DNA of 64,000 bases. It comes from Myoxocephalus aenaeus (lineage: Eukaryota > Chordata > Actinopteri > Perciformes > Cottidae). The notes beneath the pieces were generated by a model. The model was not told the DNA's origin, made no database searches, and saw nothing but the letters and a program-made list of their open reading frames with translations. Location: contig JBAMJR010000089.1 in the NCBI GenBank assembly GCA_038501785.1, forward strand, positions 1,170,001-1,234,000, written 5' to 3'. Shown here piece after piece: positions 1 to 11,705 of the stretch (positions within the stretch are counted from its first letter, which is position 1; every line of letters starts with the position of its first letter). A program made the position numbers and the translations under genes.

Positions 1-449
1 TAACACATATTTTCTTTCACATTCTTATCGTCTCCATTTTCTACTGTAACATAATTTACACGTCTCTCTTATCTTTTGTTGTTGAGTTAGTACTGTTAAG
101 TGCTGCTGTCCTCTTGGTCAGATAATATATTAAAGAACAAAGATATTCATAATCCAGTTGTAACTTTAATGTAAGATTGAATATGAAAGACAGCTCTCCA
201 CTCAGCCTGCTCTGTCAGCTTCTAACTAATCTTTCTTTATGACCATTTCATTGCACTTTCTCTGACTTTACAGGAACAAAGTCATCTCAAAAACATAACC
301 TGCAGATGAGCAAAGTCAGCCAGGCATAAATCTACAGCAGCCTCCCCAGAGTTGGTCCAACAATCAGTGGCAGAAACGCGATCCTAGAAGTTAACTGCTC
401 CACTTGTTTCGTCTCATTAAAGCAACAAAGCAAGTGGACACAAGGCAAC
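1..449. other. No gene recognised
   Basis: AT-rich sequence left of the CpG region. If the possible exon at 737-847 is real, this is the start of its first intron. I see no repeat or exon here. Confidence 0.5.
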
Positions 450-1240
450 ATGATGTCGGAACCGGCGGGCCTTCGCCGGGGCTGTTTTGTCGCAAAAACA
501 CGCCTCTTGCAGCGTGTCGGGCCAGACCAACACACGCACAGGCACGCGCACACGCGCACGGACCTGAAGTGCCATCAAGGCGCCATCCAGACTCCGTGTC
601 ACACTCCGCTGCTTGGCCCTGTGCGTGTAATCATGTGTGCGGAGAGGAAACAACAAACAGCACGCCTACCTACCCCTCCCACACACACACACAGAAACAC
701 GCACGTAGACAGCGATGGAGCTACTAAGAAACCTACCGACCCTCCAGCACCTCTGGGTGCCTCCAGCCGCCACAGCTGCCTTAGTAATAACGCTCTAACG
801 GCGGCTAACGTTACCTTGGTGAACGGCGACGCTGCAGCCGTGTCCATCGCAGTAAACCAGGGGGTTCTCAGCCCAGCCTCGCTCGTCTGAACACACGCAG
901 CAACCTCCAACCATTTCCCGCATGCTGCTCCCATACGAATAAATGTATTTCCCCTCCCGGCAACGGCTCAGACCTCGCCCGGGCCTGTCAAGTGGTCGTC
1001 CCGCACGCTAACGCCGCACCGGGCATCGCCGTGGGCCGCTTTCGTCGCGCACTATTAGCGCGGCGGAGAGACGAAATCTCGGCGTGGGGTTTGTGGTGCT
1101 GCTGCTGCTGCTGCTACGTTTTTTCCGTGATGTCCTCCCCGTCCCCATAGAACCGATGCAGTGCGCATGCGCAGACTGGCTCTTGTGGTTTAGAATAAGT
1201 CGCAGCAAAGGTAGCAAGTTGTGGGTTTTTGTTGTTACAT
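450..1240 (-). promoter_or_regulatory. CpG-rich promoter region with NRF1 site
   Basis: This stretch is clearly richer in G+C and CpG than the AT-rich sequence around it. At 1162-1173 lies TGCGCATGCGCA, a perfect palindromic match to the NRF1 consensus, typical of TATA-less housekeeping promoters. A (CTG)n run sits at about 1096-1113. The orientation is inferred from a possible first exon on the minus strand at 737-847, so the gene it drives would lie to the left of the window. A bidirectional promoter is also possible. Confidence 0.55.
737..847 (-). CDS. Possible first coding exon of a gene running out of the window to the left
   Basis: On the minus strand an ATG at 847 in good context (GCGATGG) opens a frame that stays open for exactly 37 codons to a candidate splice donor (TCG|GTAGGT) at 737. 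An earlier donor after 11 codons (AAG|GTAACG) is weaker. The peptide begins MDTAAASPFTK and continues with a basic, leucine- and arginine-rich stretch that could suit a mitochondrial or membrane N-terminus. I do not recognise it. It is called only because it sits inside a CpG-rich promoter and ends at a donor. It could equally be untranslated sequence. Confidence 0.28.
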
Positions 1241-1643
1241 GAACACCTTTTTCGCCGCATGTTTTCAGACTCTGGCATTATTTTTTAAATGATTATCAAT
1301 GTGATGATATTGTACCTAAAGGCGTGGAATATATCTATAAATTAGATTAGTGAAACATGTCGATCAATCAGTCAAAACCTCTGGCTGCAACTGTTTCTCT
1401 ATGAAGTTTGTTTCAACAGCACCATCTTCGGGACTTTCACAGAATAGCAGGGCAACAATTACAAGCTATTTCACCATCCAATGGTGACCTGCAATGCAAA
1501 ACATCCAATGTGAATGGTACACCGTCTGTATAATGACTTTATTCTGATTAGTTCCATTTGTGTCAGGTTGAAAGACCTCTACAAACAGTTCACTACATGT
1601 ATCTTGTATTCTGTCTCTATTTATGTGCTAAACTCTTTATATT

Positions 1644-2003
1644 TAAGATAAGATAAGATAATCCTTTATTAGTCCCGCAGTGGGGAAATTACAGGATTAC
1701 AGCAGCCTTGCTCACAAGTGAATAAAAAGAATAATACAAAAGAAACAAGTAATATAAATAAATATAAATGAGCAGTAAAACAGTAGAGAAATATTAATAT
1801 ACAGACTGAATAGAAAAGTACTTAAACGTATTGCACGTAAATACACGTAATATACGTAATAATATTGCACCAGGTGAATGATAAAGTGACCAAGTTCAGT
1901 TCAAGTGTTCAGTTGTCAGAGTGGTCTACTGGGAGCTCAGCTGGTTGTGCAGCCTGACCGCAGCGGGAAGAAAAGACTTGCGGTACCTCTCCCTCAGACA
2001 CAT
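1644..2003 (-). mobile_element. 5'-truncated non-LTR retrotransposon (LINE) 3' end
   Basis: Read on the minus strand, 2002 down to about 1930 encodes RYRKSFLPAAVRLHNQL followed shortly by a stop. This resembles the C-terminal end of reverse-transcriptase ORFs of fish non-LTR elements. A 3' untranslated segment follows, and it ends in a short (TCTTA)n tail at 1645-1662, next to the word GGGACTAATAAAGGATTATC that recurs in teleost genomes. The tail and the missing 5' portion mark a dead-on-arrival insertion. The clade is not assigned. Confidence 0.75.
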
Positions 2004-4144
2004 TTACAGCCAAAACAATAAAAACAAATGTAGATTAACATTTTAGATTGTCAAACTGACCCGTAGCCTACTTAATTCCTTGGCTGTTCTTAAGGTCAGT
2101 GTACAGTGTGTTGTTGTTCCAGTTAAAATACATCAGCATGGATCTCATTCAGATTTTTGGCTGTCAAGTTGACGCTTATAATTCAGTCAGCAGATGTCAC
2201 CAGAAGCCTCTCGTTTTGACTGGACTGCTTTATGACTTCTGTCTCGAATGGCTGAGTAAACTCTGTCTGGCAGGTTGGTTTTATGGTGGATATGGGACTC
2301 CAGAAACACACATAGTTTGGGCAAAAGCCAGGCCGTCTAAACGTATAGTCCCATTCCCTTTTTCCTGTACGGTTCTTTTTTGTTTAGAGGTAATGTGTCA
2401 ACAAATATTCTCTTTGAGTCTCTTCATCCTCCTACATGAACACACATTTCCCTGAATTCCATTTTAGCTTTAAATGTCTGAACTCTGAAAAAAATTACCC
2501 TGAAGTCAAACTCTTAGAATTAGAAAAAAAGAGAAGCAGTCTGGCTGTTTTATATATATTTTTTTTTAAATGGATGACTGGGCTTTTTAATCTAATGTAT
2601 GGACATGAAGCTGTGATGACAGTTTGCCTCACAAGTGTCACTTCTCATCAAACCCAGAGAGAGAAAAGGGAACTGGCACTGATGGAGAGGACAGATAGCG
2701 GGGTGGCAGCTGGATGAAGCTAACACCCTGTTCTGGTCGGAAGGCAGCAAGGCGTGACTGAGTCCCTGCGCTTGACATGTGGGTGGAGTGCATCCACGTT
2801 CACATGCACACTAAGCCTGATGCACTGACTGAGTTGATAGTCAAAACCCATTTTGTGTGTTCACCTAAAGGTTCCTAAAGTCTGTCATATCAAACATGAC
2901 CACAAACCCTCCATTTGGAGCCTCATTCTTCCATCACACACATACATACATTCCCATGTGTGGAGTTTTACTGGCAGACATCACTTAATACCATCTGCTC
3001 TGTGGGTGAAGTGAAAGTTAGTGGGAAGAGTGAAACTATTGATTAGAATAATTCTCTCATTGAGTTTTCTTCCAGTTAAAGAAATAATAAATGCATTACA
3101 CCGTTATTTGTTTAGTTTGGGGATCCCCCCTGCACCATTTTAAAGTGCCCCAAGTAGAAACCACTTTGGGACCCACTGCTCTGGAGTGATAGATACTGTG
3201 TGAGGAGAACACATCAAGAGTGAGTCACTGTTGTGCAGTACCACACTGATCCCAGCAGATGGCGACTGGTGTGAAGAGACTTGTGATCCACTGACTTTCA
3301 TTTAATCAGCATCCAGGTGGGAAGGAAGAAACGGTGATGGCTATTGACAATCCCACATCACAAGACAAGTGCCATTTGATATTTAACCCTCATTTGATAA
3401 TTTTCAGATCATACCAATTATATACTCATATTCTTTGTTCCTGATTGAATGTAACAGCTTCACATAAATCTTTAGGTGTTCAACAGCACCTGACATTTAA
3501 TTTAAACCTACCACAACTTTCATTTATATCCCCGTTACCTGTGTTCTACTTATTTGTTCTTCTTTCTAAGTCCTAAATATATACACCTCTATTTCGTGCC
3601 ACAATAACGTCTCTGTGAGACCTTTATAACTTTGTTTGAGTGCATAATATTGTGAGAAACCAACACATGGTGCAAAGTCAAGTGAGGTCTTTTGAAGCTG
3701 CACTTCTCTCAAACCACAGCCTAAAGGGAGACATGTGACCTTCTAGATAATAGGATTTTTCTTCTTCTGCAGTCTTCAATTGGAAACTGCTTTTAAGAGA
3801 AGATAAACTTCTCTCAACAAGGTGCAAGGTGATGAAGGAAAAGGAGTGGTTATCTTTTATTTTTACATCTTTACACATACAACAGTAAAAAAAATACAGC
3901 AGATACACAGTAAATGTATTTGTTTTTGCTATCTTGTTGAACATTTTAATGTATATATGGCTGACTATATCATATAAACAAGGGCTACAGCAGTGAAAAT
4001 TAAGTACTAATGTAACGTATGAAAAGGAAGTAGAATTACTCCTCCATCGACCCTTTACAAGCCATCTTTTCAGATGAGTACAGTATGACTAAGAACACTT
4101 TGACACTTGCCACACTCCTATAACGTCTCTCTCAATAGCTCTCT
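2004..4144. other. Intergenic sequence and likely ikzf3 3' UTR
   Basis: There is no convincing exon here. A minus-strand AATAAA (TTTATT on plus at 3856-3861) lies about 560 bp past the ikzf3 stop codon and could be its polyadenylation signal, which would make roughly 3840-4418 the ikzf3 3' UTR. The open frames at 2099-2717 are AT-rich and resemble no protein I know. Confidence 0.4.
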
Positions 4145-4145
4145 G

Positions 4146-4272
<127 letters not shown>

Positions 4273-4418
4273 TAAAAGACTACTACTTCATGCTTTCATT
4301 TCTGATACAACCAGCTACTTATATGAGTAAATGTGTGTGTTATCTGTTTGAACATATATATATATATATGTGTATGTGTGTGTGTGTGTGAAAGCATGAA
4401 AGTCTGCATGAATGAAAG

Positions 4419-6997
4419 CTACTTCAGTTCAAGGCGGTGCTCGCCGCGGGCTATGTGGGAAGAGAACTCGTAACGGTCCCGACTGCGGTGGCCGCACACG
4501 TTGCACTCGAGCGGGTCACGGAAGCCGTGGCACCCCATGTGAATGGTGAACATGACATAGTCCAGGAAGATCACCCTGCAGTGGCCACAGGGGTACACCG
4601 CCCCGGGCAGCGCTCCACCCTCCCCGTCTACCCGCACCACTCGTAAAGCCTCCAGCAGCGACAAAGGGATGGGCTGGGCGTGTGGGTGAGGGATGCCGTT
4701 CTGATGATTCAGCCCCCCCAGCAGGTGCCCTAAGCTGTACATTACAGGCTGGGACATCTGGGAGCCGTCAGTGTGGAACGAGTCCACACTGAGGGGTGGC
4801 TGGGTGGCGTGAGGGAGGCCCAGAACCGGCATGCCCATCTTGTGGCCGTTAGTGAGGCCCATGGTGCTGATGTCACTGCGGCTCAACTGGATGGGGTAGG
4901 GCCTGCGGGAGGGAGCTGGGTTACTGTTTGACCCTATGGGTTGCTGGTGGGTGTCGGGCCCTGGGGAGCCTTGCGGAGGGTCCTTGACGTCAGTTCGGTA
5001 GACCAGCTCCCTGTTAAAGCTCAGGTCCAGGCAGACACCGTTGTCACCTAGACCGGCAGCATGAGAAAAAATAGCACTGAAGACGTTTTACATACTTCAT
5101 CCAACAGCGTACTCAGAGAAATACCACAAGCAGCAGTTAAAACAGTTATTGCTTACAGATGGAAACATATCTATGAGAGATCCTTACAGGACTCTAAGGG
5201 GTCGTCACTTTGGTATTGACTAAAAACAATTAGAACAATGTGCACCCACGGGGCAACACAAAGGAAACCTGGAACACGCCCGGATCCCAGGACATAAAAA
5301 AGTTTTAAAGCATGAAAGGACCCTGAGCCAGCAGTTGAGCTTGGAGGCATGAGAGGACAGAGGGCTGAGAGGAAGCAGAAGACGCAGACGAAGGTCTCTC
5401 GTGCAGCTGCACCACAAAGTATAGACAGAGAGGCACCTGCTCACGTTTCTCGCCTCCCGCCTGTTCTCTCTCTCTGTGGTTGCAGACATTACTTCTCTTT
5501 TCCCCCTGTGGTTATCATATTGAAAGATCTCACTTCATTTGTCAACCTGATAGAGACATGTAGGAGTTTTTTTCTTCTCATTTTGTGAGCAGCTTGAGGT
5601 ATGATTTACGAAACTACAACCCAATGTTCAAGCTTAACCAGAGAGGTGAGAGCAAACTATTGAAAATTATTGTGTGTGTAGGACCCCAAGGTCAACTTAA
5701 ACTGATATACTGTATTTAGATCATTCATACTTCAGAAAATTTACCTAAGTTTGAATCAAAAGTGGATAAGTTTCAAGCGGATGTTTTCTCCCTCTCTCTC
5801 TCTTTTTTTTAACAACATGTAGTCATTTAAATAACCATGCATGGTTACCAATACCCACCTACGGCACATTTCTCGCAGAGAATTTAGGACAGTGGAGGCC
5901 ACTCTGTGGTGTGTGCAGGTATGAGGCAGGTATGCTGCCCTCAATTCCTGTTTGGCAAGAGATGGAGGCCAGCAAAGACAAACAGACAGACAAACAAGTA
6001 GCTTAGCAGACAACTTGAAATCATCTACAAAACACAAATTCTGTAAAGGCATAAATGCAAAGCAAAAAGCACAAATTATGTCAAAATGTCAAAAAGACCA
6101 CAGCATCTTATAGCTGCACAAGAGGATAACGTTTCAAAATACAGAAGTCATTAAAGAAATGTGCATTAACATATACAAATATTAATTAGCAATTAGGATT
6201 GCATTCATAATCTTTTCTTTTAACCTTAATTCATTAAAAAAAACTAGGCCTTTCCTCAGCCCCTTGGTATGTGTGCATTCAGCTGCTCTTACCGGTGAAC
6301 TTCTGTGGCATTGAGCTCTTCCGTTTGGCTACGTTGCTGGCGAGCCTGTCGAGCAGCAGAGCACGCTCAGTGCCCATTTGAGTCCTAGACGTCTGGCTGT
6401 CCTCTGCTTGACAGCAAGAGAGAGAGAGAGTATAAATGAAACAAAGAAATGAGGACCTCTTTTCGATCAAGCAGTATCAAAAGTTAAGGCAGTGCACTGA
6501 GCTGCAACTGTCCAGCTGTCAAAGCTTTTGAGGTTGTGAAGTGAAGTAAAAAAAAAAAAAAAACTGCAAGACACACCAGCTGCTCGAAGCTGAGTCACAC
6601 TGGGAGGAACAAAATATTAATTTGAGATCAGAAGCTTCTTTGACTTCACTTCCTGGTGGGTTTTTACTTTACCAGTGCAGGAGAGGAGACCACAGGATGA
6701 GGATGTACTTCCTCACCACTACGGCACTATCAGGCATAAACTTACAACATTTGGTGACCACAGAAGCAGGTCTGTGTGTTGCAACCGTGCAACTGTCCTG
6801 TACGTAGAGGCATTTTTTGGAGGAGGTAGTGTCAAATTAACCTCTTCTGTTGATGTGTGGACTTAAGTTGTAACTCTGTAATGTATTGTTTTGTTTTATT
6901 GTATGCATGAAATCAATGTTTAACTTTGCTGCTTAGATATTTTATCTCGATGGATATTATCTGGTTAAATAAAGTTTAAATAAATACAATTTAAAGG

Positions 6998-7063
<66 letters not shown>

Positions 7064-10000
7064 GTTGAGAGACTGATTTGAAACATTTGCCCTACATATT
7101 TGGCTTCCCCCTTGCCGCTCCAGACATTAGAAGCGGTCTTCATACGCTTTGCCTCCAAAACCACAGCAGCAGCCATAACCTATTTAGCTGTAATGATGGG
7201 GTAACAGTCATAAGCTCATTAATTTAACGAGGCTACAAAAACAGGATCTGCTAGCAATAACAGCTGTAATTGTGCAATTGTGTAATATGTGCAGATGAGC
7301 TTATGTAGACTGTGCAGTGGTCAGATCACTTTAGCAGTTATGTGTGCATATGTGAAGTGTGTCTGTGTGTGTCCTGTGAAGACACGTTGGAGTTTCAAAG
7401 ATGTTGCCGAGGCAGCGGGTATCAGAAAGTGGCTGAGTGTGTGCTCACCTCTCTCAGCAGCGCCTTTGCTCTGCATGTACACATGGCACCTCTCTCTGTG
7501 CTCCTCCAAGGAGCTGCGCTGCTTATAGCTGCGACTGCAGTGGTTGCACTTGAAGGGTTTGTCCACTGTGAGCAGAAGTTTCAGTTAATCACCAACACAT
7601 GAAACATCAACACCCTCCAAATGTTACAGCGAGTATTATTTCCTTAAGTACGCGGTTTCATACAAAACTGATGATGAGCACATTATGAGATTATGCAGCG
7701 TGTCTGCAGGTATAAAACACGTGAACTGAAAGTGAATGAGTTAGTTTCCAGAGGTAAATGAGTAAGACGTCATATGTGATGAGCGTAACCATATGAGAGG
7801 TTATGCTCATACGCAGGTTGTTACTGGAAAAGCAATGCAGGCTCAGCAGACCTCATGTGATTCAAAAGGAGTGAGAAACCAACATGAAGGAGTGACAAAC
7901 CAACCACCATGATACTGTGCACAGGTGCACACAGTATCAGTGCATATCAGCTTTACATGTGAGTGAGTGTGTGGCTGACTGGTACCAGAATGGGTGCGCA
8001 GGTGCCCGCTTAGAGCATCACGTCGACGGCAGGCGTAGCTGCACATGGGGCATTTGAAAGGCTTCTCTCCGGAGTGCAGTTTGATGTGGCGCAGCAGGTT
8101 TCCCTTCTGGGTGAAGGAGGCCCCGCACTGAGTGCAGTGGAATGGCCTTTCACCTAGGTGAGAAAGAAAAACACACCATGAAAAACAAGCCTGCCATGAC
8201 ATCTGCTTCTTTTGATCACACAAAAAAATGTGTATTTGTCAAGTTCCATCACTGTGAATGATCTGTTGCTGCAGAGTCAATGTGTTGGACTGGGTTACTG
8301 TTAAAAACGTCTTGAGTGGAAATCTTGTGACACGTCGATATTGTTTTTGTATGATTTACTTAAGTTGAACAACACTTTTCTTATCCCTAGTATTACAGTG
8401 CATTGCAAAAAACACATAATCATTCACCATCTTTAAAAAAGGAACAACACAACATCCACTCAGAAACCTAGAAACAAATGTTCTCACGACGATTACTGTG
8501 CATCTCACTTCTCATGTCAAAAACACATCCTCATGAGTTCCATCTGAATGCGGTATTATTCTACTAGTCACCTGCACTCATCAGTAAAATGATGACTGCG
8601 TATCACTAGAAGACGTGTGTTGACAACCACACTGCACAGTGACAAAATAATGACTGTAGATGTGTTGACCTATCTTGTTCACACACAAGTTATTGCATGT
8701 GCTTCAAATTTGAACAAAAGAGGATATTTCACAACCTCCTGCTGTTGCTGTGGCACTGGTTAGGACACGTGCGTCAAGTATGATGCAGACTTGTGCGTTC
8801 TTAATCGTAGTTACGCGATCAAACATCTTGACCTAGTCAAGGCGGTATCCACTTGTGCTATCAACAGAGAGATGATTGCACAACTGTTGTGTTTGAGGTC
8901 AGGTGCTTTAGGCTGTGTTCCTGTGCTTTACCCGTGTGGCTGCGTTTGTGCACCAGCAGTACGTTGATGCTGACGCAGGACAGGCCACAGATGTCACAGT
9001 TGAGCTTGCCTGTCGTCTGGATGCGAGGGGCCACGGCTCCAGGCACGTAGGTCCCTTCTGCACCAGCCGCTGCTCCTGCGTGGGCGTCTGGCAGGGCCGC
9101 GCTGTCGTAACGCGAGTAGTCCACCAGCGACAGGTCCTGTGGCTCATTCAGGGTATCTCCCTCTTCATCCCCCTCCCCGTCCCTCTCCTCATCATCATCC
9201 TCCTCTGTCCTCTCCTCATCGAATCCTTCCTCCGTCCCATCCTCACTGGCCCCTTCTGCTTCCTCTTTTAGCAAAATCTCTCTTTCTTTTTCAGCCTTAG
9301 GGTACTGCTCATCGTCCTCCATCTCCTCTGCCTCTGTCTTAATCACATCTATGCAAGGAGGAAGAAAGGGAGAATCTATTTGGAGTGACATTCAATGCAA
9401 ACACAAATGCAGTGACTGAAACATGATAAACAAGAGATAAGACACATGAAGGGATGATGTATAGTCCATATAGAACAGTTGAAGTTTGTTCTCATTTCCA
9501 AATAAGGCAGCTTGATGAGACTCCACTCCAACCAGAATGTAAAACGCTGTCACATCTTTACTTCTACATTTTTATTAATAGCTGACAGTTTCATATTAGT
9601 ACTAGCACATCTCCAATGTGTGGGTATCTTAACTTGGCCTTGTGAAGTGTCACAAAGAGATTCAGAAGATGTGTACACAAGATAAGGGGGAAGGCATTTC
9701 CTCTGAATACACAGAAACTCGAACCAGGGCAGGAGACAATGAGAGAGAAGGCGACTCACACAGACAACACCAATCTATCATTTGCTGTTAAACAGTTATT
9801 TTAGATTGATTCTTTATTGCCTGTATCACTGCAGCTGAAAAACATTAATCTGTGTCAAATACAGCAGCACACTGCTGTAATTCTAGTCCGTTTCTAGCAT
9901 ATTCAAGTTTTTCCTGTTGTTTTTTCTTGACCATTTCATCTTAGTCTCAAGCCCTTACCCACTGGAGGTCAAACTTCCACACCTTACAGCATCCGCCCAA

Positions 10001-11155
10001 CTGTAGTTAAATGTCTTAACACCACAGCTGTTGACACGCAGAGTCCTGCGGCCTGGTTTGCAGGACCCCTCACCTAAACTCTTGCTTAGTGTCAATGTAC
10101 TCAGTTCCATCCAGAAACCACACTGTGGTCTTGGCGGCGACTGGTGATGAGCTGAAGAACGACGCCTTGTATTGTGGAAAGCGCTCAGAGGTGCTATGGA
10201 AACTTTGCACATGCAGAGCTCCGAGAGGCCCGATATAGAGTCCAGGGTCTCAGAGAGGGAACCGCAGGCTGCTCATCAGATGCAGAGCAGGGCTTTAGAG
10301 AGTGCACCCAGTGGGGCAGATGAGTGGCAGTCGGAGAAAAATAGGAGAGCTGTCTGTAACGCCATGTTCTTATTGTGACAAAGGAGAGCCGAAGGCCACA
10401 TGTCTGAGTGACAGCATTTCCACACTCACAAATAAAAACATGTTTCTGCTTGGTGTGAGGGTAAACTGCTGTTGAAGAAACACCCATAATATCTGACCAT
10501 GTTAACATATCACAGTTAGGATGAATTAAGTTTTGTCGGACAATACATGACACTGCAGTGAGCGACAAAACCAGACTGGGGTTGATCGAGCCCTCATGTT
10601 CCTCATGTGCATGCTCTGGATCTACCCTAACAGTGTTGAAAGCAGATTAAATCAATTTCTGAGAATGATGCTCTCATTGCTTTGCATTGAATAAAACCTA
10701 ATGATGAGTTTCAGTGCAGGAGCCTTGAACTCTACTCCAGGATAACCTCCATGTTGCCTTTCCTGTCTAATCCGTTGGAGGACATACAACTGGCTCTTAC
10801 TTCAAGCACTTGTCCATCATATGTAATATAATTACACCCAACTTGCATTTTTTAAATATAAATTTTAACTGAAGTAAAAGGATAAAACTTCCCCTTTTTC
10901 CTATGGGTTTATAATCACACTTTGGGATACATAACTTTTACAAGCCTTAAGATAAACATAGAAATGATCAAAACTAGAACATTATTTTAGTTACTAAACT
11001 ACTTTTACTCCAAAAATTAGTTTCCAAACTGCTTTGTTTCATTGTATTAATTCACAGGGTTTGTAGCAGTTCGAACCTCAAACCTTTAAGTGGACAAAAA
11101 AGTAATTATAAGCCTGCTGGACAGTGTGAGCTAAAATGCAAAGCGTAATGGAAAG

Positions 11156-11205
<50 letters not shown>

Positions 11206-11692
11206 GTGTACATACGTGAAGCCGTCACACCTTCAGCACACTGCATTCCATTGTCACTGAATGAATTATCTTCCCTCTCTTCTTCCTCCTCCTGTGGCTT
11301 CACATCACTGCAAACGTCTGAAAAAGTGACACGTCGTGCATGTGCAAATACTTTGTGTTACTTTTTGTTTCATCTGGAGAGCTTCAAACCAGTAAACTAC
11401 AGTTATCCGTTAGAGTAATGGAATATTAAAATCCCTTCACAAACAATAAATGTGCAGGAACAAAGACAACTTATGGTCTGCTATTAAATGCAGCCTGCAC
11501 ATATGCAGCTTCAGCTTTTAATACTTTTCAGTCATGTGCTGTGCGAGAGTGCGGTAAGCAGGATGGTGGCAGCTAGGGAGAAATGTGTGCAGCCTGATCA
11601 CGTACATCTTCACACTAAAGACAAGGAGTCAGACACTCACCCATCCCGTCTCCCTCTGGGGTGGTAAATTCAGGATCTTTGTCTGTGTTCAT
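4419..11692 (-). CDS. ikzf3: Ikaros-family zinc finger transcription factor Aiolos
   Basis: Coding exons in transcript order are 11692-11641, 11317-11216, 9348-8932, 8153-7986, 7565-7449, 6406-6293 and 5047-4419. All have GT-AG junctions and the phases close exactly (1599 nt, 532 aa; human Aiolos is 509). Four C2H2 DNA-binding fingers lie at about residues 166-273, in the Ikaros pattern (KLNCDICGLSC, then ERPFHCTQCGASF, EKPFKCPMC and the SYKQRSSLEEH finger). The block LDRLASNVAKRKSSMPQKF follows at about 300-322. Two C-terminal dimerisation fingers at about 475-532 begin YPCGHCRVIFLDYVMFTIHM. The forms FLDYVMFTIH and IARGEHR point to IKZF3 rather than IKZF1. The product is a nuclear, lymphocyte-enriched regulator that dimerises with other Ikaros proteins. 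The linker before the last fingers is shorter than in human. Residues from about 52 to 120 carry an unusually acidic stretch. The ATG at 11692 follows an acceptor at 11706; the 5' non-coding exon was not located. Confidence 0.93.
5048..6292. other. ikzf3 last intron
   Basis: Intron between the exon ending KRKSSMPQKFTG and the last coding exon. It holds a polypurine tract near 5790-5815 and no other recognisable feature. Confidence 0.7.
6407..8931. other. ikzf3 zinc-finger introns
   Basis: The introns between fingers span 6407-7448, 7566-7985 and 8154-8931. The first contains a (TG)n tract at 6999-7066. Nothing else was recognised. Confidence 0.7.
6999..7066. repeat. (TG)n microsatellite
   Basis: About 65 bp of TG dinucleotides inside an ikzf3 intron, with one C interruption near the right end. 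Confidence 0.95.
9349..11215. other. ikzf3 intron
   Basis: Intron between the second and third coding exons. I see no exon. A (TG)n microsatellite starts within about 20 bp of the donor at its 5' end on the minus strand. Confidence 0.65.
11156..11199. repeat. (TG)n microsatellite beside an ikzf3 donor
   Basis: About 44 bp of TG repeat whose edge lies roughly 16 bp inside the intron from the ikzf3 exon 2 donor at 11215/11216. Confidence 0.95.
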
Positions 11693-11705
11693 GATAAAAA
11701 ATGTT
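11641..11705 (-). other. ikzf3: ikzf3 exon with the start codon
   Basis: The acceptor (TTTCTACAG) ends at 11706. Thirteen untranslated bases precede the ATG at 11692. The exon codes for MNTDKDPEFTTPEGDGM and ends in phase 1 at a GTGAGT donor. An upstream non-coding exon is implied but was not found. Confidence 0.75.

Noticed and set aside
404..890. Plus-strand open frames of 107 and 146 codons in the CpG-rich region
   Set aside because: They arise from low stop-codon density in GC-rich DNA; no splice context or family resemblance was seen. The minus-strand frame with a donor was preferred.
2099..2717. Two plus-strand open frames of 118 and 93 codons
   Set aside because: AT-rich, no recognisable family, no clear splice or promoter signals.
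11062..11085. Possible tRNA T-arm (GTTCGAACCTC)
   Set aside because: No matching A box, acceptor stem or cloverleaf could be drawn around it.
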